A stretch of DNA of 64,000 nt from Ashinkailepas kermadecensis (GCA_034440615.1 JAOTOM010004749.1:124001-188000); one strand, 5' to 3'. Counted from the stretch's first letter, positions 11,876 to 22,971 are shown. Notes: generated from the letters alone by a model not told the origin. Program-made: numbers and translations.

Positions 11876-11912
11876 CCGGCGGCGGCGGCGGTGGCGGCGG
11901 CGGCGGCGCGCT
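11876..11912. repeat. GGC trinucleotide tract
   Basis: An almost pure CGG/GGC run interrupted by GGT. On the other strand it reads as a proline run in a spurious frame. It lies in the tango intron. Confidence 0.85.
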
Positions 11913-12802
11913 GGGACGCCAGCGGCGAGAGTCGCGGCGAGGTGTTAACACTGCGTTTCGTTAGCGTCTGGCGTGTGCAGCCGACATATCGTGTGCAAGC
12001 GTCGAAAGTTGGCTGCAGTACGGGGCCGCACGGGGGCGGCTTTCGCGGTTGAAGTTTCCGTCGCGAGCGGCCGCGCTCACAGCGCACAATTTCGCTATAT
12101 GGCCGCAACGACGGCGACAGCGGCAACGGCGGCGACGGCGGAGTTGGCGACACTCCGACGCCAGGCGGAGTGTCGCCCACGATGTCGCTCACGCAAGCGA
12201 CACCGCGACGCCACTGCGAACGGATTGCCGCCTACCCTACCCAGCCGACAGCCGCAGCCGCATCCGGCCGGCGTGCCCGGCTTCACCGGCGACGGCGGCG
12301 CGCGCCGGGGACACGCCAGGGACATGCCGGCGGAACCGCTCCGGCGGCACTCATCCCGGCCGGGAAGTTTACCGGTCACGATCCCACAACAGCCGCACAC
12401 GAGCCGACACTAACTGCCTCCAGTTTGCACACAGCGTGCAGTATGATAAAGCTACGGTGAAAAAGCAATGAGCACACAGGCCGATCTGGCGATAACCCAA
12501 ATCGATGGCAAGATCCCATGCATATCGAACGACAGCCGGCCGGTCGGCCGGCCGTGGCGACGCCGATACCATCTGGCACTGTTGCCGGCACACGGTCGAG
12601 ACGGGCCCAGCCGAACCGTAGTCATGCCAGTCATAAACAGGAGGCGCCCGGCACAAACGGTCTCGGCAAACAAATCCGGCTTGCACGGTACTCGACTTTG
12701 ATTCATCATAGAGGATTTATTGTGGGCAAAACACCGGTGATTGTCGGCAAAAATTCCCCAACAAACCGGTGCCCTTCAGCAAGTGAGCAAGATGATGATG
12801 AT

Positions 12803-12860
12803 TATTTGGGTTTTAGGGTGCGTCAACCCAAGTGGTTTATTTTGCACCCATAACAAGGGT
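12803..12860. mobile_element. SINE tail-domain fragment
   Basis: TTATTTGGGTTTTAGGGTGC, then GTCAACCC and later GCACCCATAA match the tail module at 17613, 47797 and 48909. No tRNA-like head is attached. Confidence 0.6.
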
Positions 12861-14554
12861 GAGTGAGCGGGTGGTGAGAAAACCTGTTTCCTTATCCATC
12901 AGATTACAATACGCTGACGCAATAAGCTAGGGATGCAATAAGCTAGGTAATAACGCGTGAGATGGCGAACGATGCAAAAACAGAAGACTTCGAACCTCAA
13001 ATTTTGGTCGCTAATTTTAGGGGTTACACGGAATCATTTTAGAAATTGGAACAGGCATTGGAATTGGACAATATCAGATATATCAGGTCTAGCAGGTCCA
13101 TCATGTCCATTAATTAGGCCCAGCAGGTCTACCAGATCCATCAGATATATTAGGTTCAGCCGACCTGTCGGACGCTATCAGACCTATCAGGTATGATATG
13201 CGATTTGTTTACTACTCAACATCCTGCTGATACATTTACTTTCAGAAGTACTGCGCCATATGCATACTGTATCACCTAGGAATAAAACCAATCGTGTTCC
13301 AACAAAATATTAAGCTTTCTACTTTAACCAAAAATACACTTGATAAGATCTCCATTCGTCACAAAATATGCGGCAAAACATTTACACATGTTGTCGCATG
13401 GTCGCCACAAATGTATTGACGTTGCGGCTGTTTGACGAAGGATTGAGAGGAACATCCGTCAACGTGTCCAACCCGTCCCCGTATTCCCCTGCAATCCGGG
13501 CCAATATCGGTTTTATGGAGCCTCCATGGCGTGGGCTTGCTGTCGTTGTTCTACGCACTCAAACGCACCATCATCAATATGTGTTTTCTTGTATCCCTGT
13601 GGTCAATACTATATAATTAAGTGTTGGCTGGTGTGGTCTCCCATGATCAAGATCTAAACAGTAATTAATAGACGCACCAGAACCGATAACAGAACAGATA
13701 GCACAATTTCACCTCCACAGCAGAGCATTAATCGGCAGACTTCAGCACGGCGTCCATGTCCGTGGCCGCGACCACCTGATCAGTTCAGATGCGGGCCACC
13801 AGTAAAATGTCGGGTGGCGAGGCGAGTATAGCGACCAAGCCCATCCAGTGTCCAGCCCCGACAGCCGACACACCCGATCCAATTCAGGCCCGCGCTCTAC
13901 TCACGGATTCACCGGGACGACGGCAACCGCATGGTGCCTCATACCGGCCGGGCTGGCAACGTGCTGTATACGCCGCACCCTTCCTGTCCTGCGGCCAGTT
14001 GCCGGCTAATCTGAACTCAGTAAAACAAATCACAAAACAGTTGTCGCGGGTGTTGAACGCGGCCCATCACACGAATATCCATAGCAGTTCGCGACCCCTC
14101 GTCTACGCAAGCGTCACCAGATGCTTGAGATCCGTGTCCGCAAACACCCAAATTGCACGGACACTCCGCACGATCCGCGATAATCCGACCAGCTCACTGT
14201 CCACTCTGCCCGCGTGTCACAAGCCTCGGCCGAGCTGGAGCACCCGGCCTTGACCCAGACAGCGGATTACTGGGATCTCACTCGGTGTCAGCGCCCAGTA
14301 GAGTGCCGACACTTGCCCAGGCACGCCCTGGCGCCGAGATAACCGGCCGGCGTCCGGCGCGCCACCCGACAGCCAGCAGCCAACAGCGCGCCTCAGTCAA
14401 GCGCCGCTGTTCCGCATGGCCAGCCTATCACAGCCATCGCCTAAAGCCCCCTGGAAATCCCTGCCTGAGCTCGGCCAGTGTTCCGGGTGAGGCGCCATGT
14501 ACATAATTTGCTCATGCATATCGCCGGCTGCGCGCCGTCGCCGACGCTGCCGCA
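12861..14554. other. Intronic unique DNA
   Basis: Mostly unique sequence. 13060-13200 contains loose, diverged repeats of CAGGTCTA / CAGGTCCA type. 13700-14500 is GC-rich with open frames up to 154 codons (13789-14253, plus) that carry no recognisable domain and no splice context. Confidence 0.5.
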
Positions 14555-15445
14555 CGTCCTGGACGCCGGCAGAAGGTGGCCACCACCACCCCAGACGCCG
14601 GCAGAAGGTGGCCACCACCGACGCTGCCGCACGTCCCAGACGCCGGCAGAATGTTATCACCACCGACGCTGCAGCACGCCTCAGACACCAGCAGGTGGCC
14701 ACCACCGACGCTGACGCACGCCCTAGACGCCGGCAGAAGGTGGCCACCACCGACGCTGACGCACGCCCCAGACGCCGGCAGAAGGTGGCCACCACCACCC
14801 CAGACGCCGGCAGAAGGTGGCCACCACCACCCCAGACGCCGGCAGAAGGTGGCCACCACCGACGCTGCCGCACGTCCCAGACGCCGGCAGAATGTTATCA
14901 CCACCGACGCTGCAGCACGCCTCAGACACCAGCAGGTGGCCACCACCGACGCTGACGCACGCCCTAGACGCCGGCAGAAGGTGGCCACCACCGACGCTGA
15001 CGCACGCCCCAGACGCCGGCAGAAGGTGGCCACCACCGACGCTGCCGCACGTCCCAGACGCCGGCAGAATGCTATCACCACCGACGCTGCAGCACGCCTC
15101 AGACACCGGCAGGTGGCCACCACCGACGCTGACGCACGCCCTAGACGCCGGCAGAAGGTGGCCACCACCGACGCTGACGCACGCCCCAGACGCCGGCAGA
15201 AGGTGGCCACCACCGACGCTGCCGCACGTCCCAGACGCCGGCAGAATGTTATCACCACCGACGCTGCAGCACGCCTCAGACACCGGCAGGTGGCCACCAC
15301 CGACGTTGCCGCACGCCCCAGACGCCGGCAGAAGGTGGCCACCACCGACGTTGCCGCACGCCCCAGACGCCGGCAGAAGGTGGCCACCACCGACACTGCA
15401 GCACGCCCCAGACGCCGGCAGAAGGTGGCCACCACCGACGCCGTG
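14555..15445. repeat. 45-bp minisatellite with higher-order pattern
   Basis: Units begin CAGACGCCGGCAGAAGGTGG and continue CCACCACCGACGCTGCCGCA. Variants are a 33-bp short form (14583, 14790, 14825), a form with GAATGTTATCACCACC, and one with CACCAGCAGGTGG. These variants recur in a fixed order (GTTATC unit, then CAGGTGG unit, then two or three regular units) at about 14650, 14890, 15070 and 15245, so blocks of several units were duplicated together. Frames of about 310 codons are open on both strands. Confidence 0.95.
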
Positions 15446-15519
15446 AATCTCTCTTACTCGCCTTTCTGGATCGCCGGCCACTCTCGCTTGATTAGAACTC
15501 CGGGGGTTTGACTAGGCCT

Positions 15520-15580
15520 GATTTGATTATTTGGACATAAGGGCGCGTTGACTGCAGCGCTCATGCAGCAGTCAAGGCGA
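15520..15580. mobile_element. SINE tail-domain fragment, diverged
   Basis: GATTATTTGGACATAAGGGC, GCGTTGACTGCAGC and GCTCATG follow the layout of the tail module seen elsewhere (TTATTTGGGTTTTAGGGC, then GTCGACTGCA and GCGCCCATA). Confidence 0.45.
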
Positions 15581-16111
15581 CCGGCTCCCACAAAGTTTTA
15601 TGAACGTTCTGACGGGATTTGACGAGCGCTCTCGCAAGGTTTCATCTCAGAGTGAAAGAATTTCGTGCCGACATGCTCCGACTTAAGTGTAGAACGAGGA
15701 AAAAGGACATAAAACGAAGGGACTGCTTTCTAGGACGAGAAGACCACCACGCGTTTTAACGGAGTATTGGCAATAAATGCAATGCTCCTTTTATCGGGAT
15801 TTTACCACATAAAAACCGTGCACAGTTATTTGTTTTGCTATAGTTTTTCGCATCCAATTGTCTATGTCGACACGTAATTTGAGATTCACTTTAACTTCAG
15901 TCCTGACGAGATGTCTGGCACGCAGTGATGAACGCTCCCGCATAGTTTGACAAATGCTCTCGCGGTTGGACAGGTGACTCCGCGGTTTTTTCCAAACTAC
16001 CTTCGCAGGGTTGAAAGTAGAGGTGACAAATACTGAATCCTTTTGGACCACAGCCGGCCAGGTTGACGTAAGCCCGGTTTGGCCCGGTGAAAACGAACTG
16101 AAGCCCGGTCA

Positions 16112-16978
16112 ACAGACCAGTAGGTGTCGCACGTCAGCTGCACAGGTCGCCGAGAGGTGTCGCACGTCAGCTACACAGGTCGCCTAGAGGTGTCGCACGT
16201 CAGCTACACAGGTCACCGAGAGGTGTCGCACGTCAGCTACACAGGTCACCGAGAGGTGTCGCACGTCAGCTGCACAGGTCACCGAGAGGTGTCGCACGTC
16301 AGCTGCACAGGTCGCCGAGAGGTGTCGCACGTCAGCTACACAGGTCACCGAGAGGTGTCGCACGTCAGCTACACAGGTCGCCGAGAGGTGTCGCACGTCA
16401 GCTACACAGGTCACCGAGAGGTGTCGCACGTCAGCTACACAGGTCGCCGAGAGGTGTCGCACGTCAGCTACACAGGTCACCGAGAGGTGTCGCACGTCAG
16501 CTACACAGGTCACCGAGAGGTGTCGCACGTCAGCTACACAGGTCACCGAGAGGTGTCGCACGTCAGCTACACAGGTCACCGAGAGGTGTCGCACGTCAGC
16601 TACACAGGTCACCGAGAGGTGTCGCACGTCAGCTGCACAGGTCACCGAGAGGTGTCGCACGTCAGCTACACAGGTCACCGAGAGGTGTCGCACGTCAGCT
16701 GCACAGGTCACCGAGAGGTGTCGTAGCACAGTGGGGGCCGTCAGCTACACAGGTCACCGAGAGGTGTGCCGTCAGCTACACAGGTCGCCGAGAGGTGTTC
16801 GAGTGCGTCAGCTGCAGGTCGCCGAGAGGTGTCGCACGTCAGCTACACATTGAAGGTCACCGAGAGGTGTCGCACGTCAGCTACACAGGTCACCGAGAGG
16901 TGTCGCACGTCAGCTACACAGGTCGCCGAGAGGTGTCGCACGTCAGCTACACAGGTCACCGAGAGGTGTCGCACGTCC
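16112..16978. repeat. 33-bp minisatellite, about 26 copies
   Basis: The unit holds AGGTGTCGCACGTCAGCTAC followed by ACAGGTCACCGAG. Most variation is TAC/TGC and CACC/CGCC. The length is 11 codons, so both strands stay open: SHVSYTGHREV on plus (200 codons) and VRHLSVTC on minus (181 codons). Between 16720 and 16860 several units are disrupted by insertions and losses. Confidence 0.95.
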
Positions 16979-17612
16979 GCCAACGCCCGAACGGCAGCTG
17001 TCACGGAGGCGACGGTGACGGCGCTGACCGCTCGTGCCCGACGAGCGTGCTCTCACCACGTCGCCGACACGCCGACACGTCGACACGACCACAATGGTGA
17101 CCGGAACTCGCGCCGTGCCAAACACGCCACACCGGTGGCCAGATGCACGCGAGGATAGCGCCAGTCAGTCTGTCACAGCCCCAGCGTCGGCAGCCACGTC
17201 GGATCGGCCTTCGCCGCCGACAGCCACGGCTTCCGCACCGCCTCACAGCCGGCGAGTGGTTGTCTCGTCAGCTGACTCGGCCAGCTCACAGCCACATGTC
17301 TGCCTCAGTCTACACAAGAGCCCCAGCGGTGTCGTCCCACAGAGCACACCCACCTCGCATCCTGACCGACCCAGCGACGTCAGCTGAAAGTGTGATGGTG
17401 ATGTGGCGTACACATCCGGACATTTCCGGTGCGATATCTATTTGGTAGTCCAGTGTTTCATATTTTCAGATATGCCACCGGTTCCAGCCAGCGCCGCCGA
17501 TGGTTTAAACCTAGCTTCCCATTCAACAAAGAGCAGTCCGCCAGGCTGGCAGCACCTTCATGTTCTGCCTGACCCATGAGGAGGAATAGTTCGATAGTCC
17601 CGTGGAGTGATG
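16979..17612. other. GC-rich intronic spacer
   Basis: Unique GC-rich DNA between the 33-bp array and the transposase remnant. Open frames of about 100 codons overlap in several phases and show no known motif. Confidence 0.5.
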
Positions 17613-17672
17613 GTGGTGGTGGATTTGTGCTTTAGGGCGCGTCGACCCAGCCGGTTCCCAACCACAAGCATG
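17613..17672. mobile_element. SINE tail-domain fragment at the transposase edge
   Basis: GGATTTGTGCTTTAGGGCGC followed by GTCGACCCAGCCGGTTCCCA is the tail module. It abuts the left end of the transposase remnant, so the SINE piece or the transposase inserted next to the other. Confidence 0.55.
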
Positions 17673-17679
17673 ATGTCAT

Positions 17680-19556
17680 TGGAGTCCCCGAGAGCCGGTA
17701 CACTGTGGTGGAGTGCAGGACGGCCCACATAACTAACGTGATGGACTGGCTGGACATTGTGGATGGCAAGTATCTCGCGGTGCACTGGTTCCAGGGATCG
17801 GTAGATGGTCCAGCCTGCCTGAAGATGCTGCAGACCGGGGTGTGGCGAGCTGTGCGGGGTCTGGCCACCCGCCGCCAGTACTGGTTCCAACAGGATGGCG
17901 CATCACCTCAGTGTGGGGTCTGGCCACCCGCCGCCAGTACTGGTTCCAACAGGATGGCGCATCACCTCAGTGTGGGGTCTGGCCACTCGTCGCCAGTACT
18001 GGTTCCAACAGGATGGCGCATCACCTCAGTGTGGGGTCTGGCCACTCGTCGCCAGTACTGGTTCCAACAGGATGGCGCATCACCTCAGTGTGGGGTCTGG
18101 CCACCCGCCGCCAGTACTGGTTCCAACAGGATGGCGCATCACCTCAGTGTGGGGTCTGGCCACTCGTCGCCAGTACTAGTTCCAACAGGATGGCGCATCA
18201 CCTCAGTGTGGGGTCTGGCCACTCGTCGCCAGTACTAGTTCCAACAGGATGGCGCATCACCTCAGTGTGGGGTCTGGCCACTCGTCGCCAGTACTGGTTC
18301 CAACAGGATGGCGCATCACCTCAGTGTGGGGTCTGGCCACTCGTCGCCAGTACTAGTTCCAACAGGATGGCGCATCACCTCAGTGTGGGGTCTGGCCACT
18401 CGTCGCCAGTACTGGTTCCAACAGGATGGCGCATCACCTCAGTGTGGGGTCTGGCCACTCGTCGCCAGTACTAGTTCCAACAGGATGGCGCATCACCTCA
18501 GTGTGGGGTCTGGCCACTCGTCGCCAGTACTGGTTCCAACAGGATGGCGCATCACCTCAGTGTGGGGTCTGGCCACTCGTCGCCAGTACTAGTTCCAACA
18601 GGATGGCGCATCACCTCAGTGTGGGGTCTGGCCACTCGTCGCCAGTACTAGTTCCAACAGGATGGCGCATCACCTCAGTGTGGGGTCTGGCCACTCGTCG
18701 CCAGTACTAGTTCCAACAGGATGGCGCATCACCTCAGTGTGGGGTCTGGCCACTCGTCGCCAGTACTAGTTCCAACAGGATGGCGCATCACCTCAGTGTG
18801 GGGTCTGGCCACTCGTCGCCAGTACTAGTTCCAACAGGATGGCGCATCACCTCAGTGTGGGGTCGGCCTCGTCGCCAGTACTGTTCCAACAGGATGGCGC
18901 ATCACCTCTGGGCCACTCGTCGCCAGTACTAGTTCCAACAGGATGGCGCATCACCTCAGTGTGGGGTCTGGCCACTCGTCGCCAGTACTGGTTCCAACAG
19001 GATGGCGCATCACCTCAGTGTGGGGTCTGGCCACTCGTCGCCAGTACTAGTTCCAACAGGATGGCGCATCACCTCAGTGTGGGGTCTGGCCACTCGTCGC
19101 CAGTACTGGTTCCAACAGGATGGCGCATCACCTCAGTGTGGGGTCTGGCCACTCGTCGCCAGTACTAGTTCCAACAGGATGGCGCATCACCTCAGTGCGG
19201 GGTCTGGCCACTCGCCGCCAGTACTGGTTACAACAGGATGGCGCATGACCTCATGTGACAGGACTGGTAATGTTGCTGCCCTCCAGGTTTGGAGACAGTA
19301 TCATATTCAGCAACTCTGGCCAGCACCACTGGCCGCGGCACAATCCGAATCTCTCCCGCCTGGACTTTAGCTTCTGATCCCAGGCCATGGCACACGCGAT
19401 TCGGTGCGAGCCCAGGACCATCCCCGAGCTGAAAATGGTGGTGGAGGACTGCTGCCAGCGTAGAGAAGCTGCGGAAGACGGCCAGGCACACCAGGTACAA
19501 GGCGGAGCAGCCTACGAGAGGCGCCCAATCCGCGCAGCTGATCAAGAAAAGGGACT
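17680..19556 (+). pseudogene. Broken IS630/mariner-type transposase split by a satellite
   Basis: Three pieces of a DDE transposase lie in order. The left piece (about 17700-17890) reads LAVHWFQGSVDGPACLKMLQ, then YWFQQDGAS, the usual region around the second catalytic aspartate (QQDGAxPH). The middle (17862-19250) is a 59-bp array. The right piece (about 19235-19556) holds PHVT, FGDSII, HWPRHNPNLSRLDFSF (the Pro-Asp-Leu-Ser-Pro-Leu-Asp region of the family, with Asn for the first Asp), then PRTIPELKMVVEDCC. After a frameshift it continues EKLRKTARHTRYKAEQ to a stop at 19556. The N-terminal half with the DNA-binding domain is missing. The copy cannot encode an active enzyme. The superfamily call rests on motif recognition; the exact family is uncertain. 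Confidence 0.8.
17862..19250. repeat. 59-bp satellite derived from the transposase, about 23 copies
   Basis: The unit contains TGGTTCCAACAGGATGGCGC, then ATCACCTCAGTGTGGGGTCT and GGCCACTCGTCGCCAGTAC. The first unit is continuous with transposase codons (ATRRQYWFQQDGAS) and the last runs into the transposase 3' part, so the array grew inside the gene. Variants are GGTT/AGTT and CACTCGTCG/CACCCGCCG; the CCCGCCG form is commonest at the left, original end. Two damaged units lie at 18860-18915. Confidence 0.95.
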
Positions 19557-19734
19557 AAAAATCAACGCCACATTAAATGTACAATAAAATAAATACCTTG
19601 CACATGACATAATGCCCGAAACTGGCAAATATAGATTCATAGGTGTTTACCTTATTTCATTTCTCACTTATAACCATGTATCACAGCAAGTTGGGATTAG
19701 TTCTGAATAACGTCACATACTGGCAAGGCTGTGG

Positions 19735-19890
19735 ATCTTTCATGAAGCCAGGTGGGTCCAAGGCATTATATTCGGGACATATTTTCAGACCGAATAGGGA
19801 AAATTACAAATTAACGTTAGCAGGACACCACACCAGGTGGGTCCGGACTCTCCCCCCGACCCACCCGGGATCCCCAGCCATGGATCATAT
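19735..19890 (+). repeat. Dispersed repeat, family B, copy 2
   Basis: The counterpart of 10065-10200, with shared AAGCCAGG, GGACATATTTT, ATAGGGAAAATTACAAATTA and GGGATCCCCAGCCATGG. It lies in the tango intron, downstream of the transposase remnant on the plus strand. Confidence 0.7.
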
Positions 19891-20111
19891 TGGTAGTAAG
19901 ACACACCAAGTAGCAGCACATCCAGTAAATTTTCGGGCAAAGGAAAAGCAAATCGAACAACAGCACTCAGAAGTGTCGCTTTGTGAACAATTCGTGGGTG
20001 GATACATCGAACTGATTAATACAAATTGGGACTGAGCAATTCAGAATTTTCAGAGCATTGGGAAATTCAGAGCATTGGGAAAATTGTACTTCTCAAAGAA
20101 GCCTGCTGACA

Positions 20112-20148
20112 AGAGTGTGGGTGGGGGGGGGCGGGGGGGGGGGTTGAT
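20112..20148 (+). repeat. G-run tract
   Basis: A GTGGG start is followed by two long G runs split by a single C. Four or more G-runs of at least three bases within about 35 bp can form an intramolecular G-quadruplex. Homopolymer length is also error-prone in sequencing. Confidence 0.75.
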
Positions 20149-20969
20149 GGTTGTACTCTCTGGAATTTGTCGGGTAAAATCTTGGTGGGCACAATTCAGC
20201 ACTGAACGAGCATTTCAGCATTCATGGGGCACGTTACCATCCAAAATTATACGCATCGTGACCGATGACAGCAGCTGGGAAGACGTTCAATACATTTTTA
20301 TGCAAAGGTTCGCAGCTTGGTTGTTACACATCAGTCTTTGCAGCGCAATGACAACAGTAGGGCGATGCTAAATTAAATAAACGATGATGCCAAGAGCACG
20401 AGCAAACATCCGGTTTTCGTAACATGGCAGGCTTAAGCCGAACGATGACAAGCGAGATATCTTGTCCGACCTTCCATTTCTGTTGTAAACGTGTATGATG
20501 AGGATTACGTGAAGCCATCATGCTTCTTCCGGTGCAGCACAGTGACGCGGTGTACTGTGAGAGTAGCCTGTTTCCGGTGTGAGAGCCCCCGTTCAGTCAG
20601 CGGGCAGACCTTTCCTCGGTCGACTGCCATCCCGAGATGGTAGAAACTGTGCTCGCCGTGCCATGAGATCAGTGCCGACCGACCGGCGCCGGCGACATCG
20701 GGTTCACGGACATGATCTGCCTTTAAACACATCCTTCGGATCGGTGGCAGGCCCCAAGGACACGGCATCGCCTCGGTCACCGGAGCAGTGGGTTTCTGTT
20801 CGCCGGGTCCGATAAATGATGATAGTGTAGCCGCGTGCACAAAGTGCTGCCGAGGACAACCTAAGAGGAAGCGCGTTACCGGGACTGTCCCGCAAGGGTG
20901 CGGAAAAATGCACCCCTGCCGTGTACATAGTGTGTGTATGTGTTTGTGCGAGCGCTTGCAGTACACACG

Positions 20970-21270
20970 TATCCAGGTAGGACACCACATAAAAACCCTT
21001 ACAAAAGTACAACTGGGTGAATTTATATATTTTCACTAAGATTTTCTGTGTAGTGAATTTGTATCGTATTATTGTATAACCCTAAATGATACATGTGAGC
21101 CACGCAATTATAAAATAGCTCCAGGTACAGCAGGTAGAGCACCACATAAAAGCATCCACAAAAGTACAACCGGGTGAATTTATATATGTTCGCTCAGATT
21201 TGCCGTGCAGTGAATTCATGTCGTATTATTGTATAACCATAATGGGTACACGTGGGCCATGCAATTATAA
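20970..21270 (+). repeat. Diverged tandem duplication, unit about 150 bp
   Basis: Two adjacent copies share CACCACATAAAA, CAAAAGTACAAC followed by GGGTGAATTTATATAT, then GTCGTATTATTGTATAACC (ATCGTATTATTGTATAACC in copy 1) and GCAATTATAAA followed by TAGCT. They differ at many positions and by small gaps. This is much older than the near-identical minisatellites around it. Confidence 0.85.
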
Positions 21271-22267
21271 AGTAGCTCGGAAATACTGCGATGCTGAATT
21301 TCCAGGATCTCAACCCTCTGCGAAAAATGACTACCTAATTAGGCCATATTTTTGCAGCATATAAAAGCAGAACTCCTCTTCAGCTTGTCACTAGGTTTCT
21401 TCCCCAATATTTTTGTGGATCTTTTTCTTAACTCACACTGCAAGACAATCTTCCCGTCAGGCAGTGGGTTTCGTCACACCTACTGATTCCGGCAACGCTA
21501 CTGATTCTACATAGCTACATTCTACATTAGGGAATGAATTTTCTAACTGAAGCTTCAGTAACCAGCTGAGCTCCTGGACGCTTGAATGGCCGGGTCAAAG
21601 GGACTATTTCCAACTTCTAACCTGAGTCATGTTTCTCAGGTGAACACGGCCTGAATCATTATGAGTGATACGCTTTGCCCAAAGCACTTGACCCAACTTG
21701 ACCGACACCTTCAGACATGAAATCCCTAAACGCGCCGGTGCCTCGCGGGGGCGGGACTCGGCTGCTGGCCGACTCCAATCAACAGAGAACCCCGACGAGC
21801 CCCGCGGCAGGGGTGGGGGAGGCCCCGCATGACGCACGGCCCGTCTGCGGGACGCCGACCACCGTCCGTCAGCCGCGTCGGCCCATATATCGCACGCTCG
21901 GGTCGGTGCCGCTTTGGACCGGCTGAGTTACCGCGTGCGGCGGCGGCGGCCGCCGCCGGCAGCCGGCAAACTTGCCAGCCGTCGGCCGACCGGCATTACG
22001 TAGTTACGGACAATTGCTTTACGGCTAACTTAGTGGCGGGACGTGCCGGCGCGCGCGCGCCCACATTCACTTACGCCGTATATGGAGATATATTAAACCG
22101 TGATAGAAGCCGGCCAGTCGAGTGGACGGACGCACGGCCGGACGACCGCCGTGTCCGTCCAACCTATGGCTGAAGTTTGGGCGCCGGTCCGGCCACGGGC
22201 AAATTATGAGCACGCCCGGAGTGCGCTCCGGCAGCCGGCCGTTCCCTCCCCCTTCCGCGCGGTCGAA
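21271..22267. other. Intronic DNA turning GC-rich toward the tango exon
   Basis: 21271-21700 is ordinary AT-leaning DNA. 21720-22260 is strongly GC- and CpG-rich, with GCGGCGGCGGCCGCCGCCGG-type runs near 21936-21960. No exon was recognised. A CpG-rich block next to a small 5' exon would suit an internal promoter, but no core element is clear. Confidence 0.45.
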
Positions 22268-22545
22268 GCGCGCGGAGTCGCGTCCGAGAGCGAGCGGAGT
22301 CGCGTCCGACAGCGAGCGGAGTCGCGTCCGAGAGCGAGCGAAGTCGCGTCCGACAGCGCGCGGAGTCGCGTCCGAGAGCGAGCGAAGTCGCGTCCGACAG
22401 CGCGCGGAGTCGCGTCCGAGAGCGAGCGGAGTCGCGTCCGACAGCGAGCGGAGTCGCGTCCGAGAGCGAGCGGAGTCGCGTCCGACAGCGAGCGGAGTCG
22501 CGTCCGAGAGCGAGCGGAGTCGCGTCCGAGAGCGAGCGCTGCAGC
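22268..22545. repeat. 22-bp minisatellite, about 12.5 copies
   Basis: The unit is GGAGTCGCGTCCGAGAGCGA plus GC, alternating with a CCGACAGCGAGC form. GAG and GAC variants alternate nearly regularly, so the functional repeat is 44 bp. Frames on both strands stay open (for example GRDSARSRTRLRSLSDATPL) and are repeat-derived. It lies 160 bp downstream of the tango exon donor. Confidence 0.95.
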
Positions 22546-22707
22546 GCCGAGTTCGTCCACCGAGCCGCGCCGCGCAACGCCAGCCGCCGCCGCCATCGTC
22601 CGCGCGAGTGTACTGAGAGAGTCGCGTGTACCGAGCGCGCCGCAGTCGCGTCCGCCGGCGGGTCGCCTCCAGGTCGGGCCGGGCCGGCTGCCAGTGTCGA
22701 CACTTAC

Positions 22708-22785
22708 TTCGAGTAGCGATCCTTGTCCTGCGAGCCGTCGTCGTCCATGCGGCCGTACTTGGGCGTGCCGTCCTCCTCATCGGAC
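22708..22785 (-). CDS. tgo: ARNT/tango exon before the bHLH
   Basis: This 78-bp exon encodes the acidic linker that precedes the basic region in ARNT proteins. The residues read SDEEDGTPKYGRMDDD, then GSQDKDRYS; compare the DKERFAR that precedes ENHSEIERRRR in vertebrate ARNT. On the minus strand it follows a GCTGGCAG acceptor and ends TCGAA before GTAAGT. It leaves in phase 2, matching the bHLH exon, so the split codon becomes AAG (Lys) directly before ENHCEI with no extra residue. An alternative in-frame acceptor lies 32 bases upstream (exon start 22817) after a GT-rich tract. The starting methionine and earlier exons must lie at higher coordinates and were not found. Confidence 0.85.
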
Positions 22786-22820
22786 CTGCCAGCGGACGGG
22801 CTCGTTAGCGACCACACCTG

Positions 22821-22848
22821 CACACACACACACACACACACACTCTCT
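22821..22848. repeat. CA microsatellite beside the tango acceptor
   Basis: About eleven CA dinucleotides followed by CTCTCTC. On the minus strand this is a GT-rich tract ending in TGCAG, an alternative acceptor for the tango exon. Its length polymorphism could affect splicing. Confidence 0.9.
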
Positions 22849-22971
22849 CAAATACAGATGGCCACCGGCACCGAGCCACGGGAGCCGGCCAGTCGGCTGT
22901 GCTGTAAAAACCGGTGGCGCGAGAGCAGGGTCGCGATACGGATCAGATCGGCCGCGGCGGCGCGACACCGT

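Larger units (their letters stand above)
11658..22707 (-). other. 11,050-bp tango intron
   Basis: The span runs between the GTAAGT donor at 22707-22702 and the AG acceptor at 11659-11658, and the two exons share phase 2. The intron contains 19-, 45-, 33-, 59- and 22-bp arrays, a GGC tract, a transposase remnant, SINE-tail fragments and a diverged tandem duplication. A GC-rich block of about 700 bp adjoins each exon. I saw no further coding exon inside, but a very short one could be missed. Confidence 0.75.

Noticed and set aside
16112..16978. CRISPR array
   Set aside because: Regular 33-bp units without unique spacers, in a eukaryotic context. It is a plain tandem repeat.
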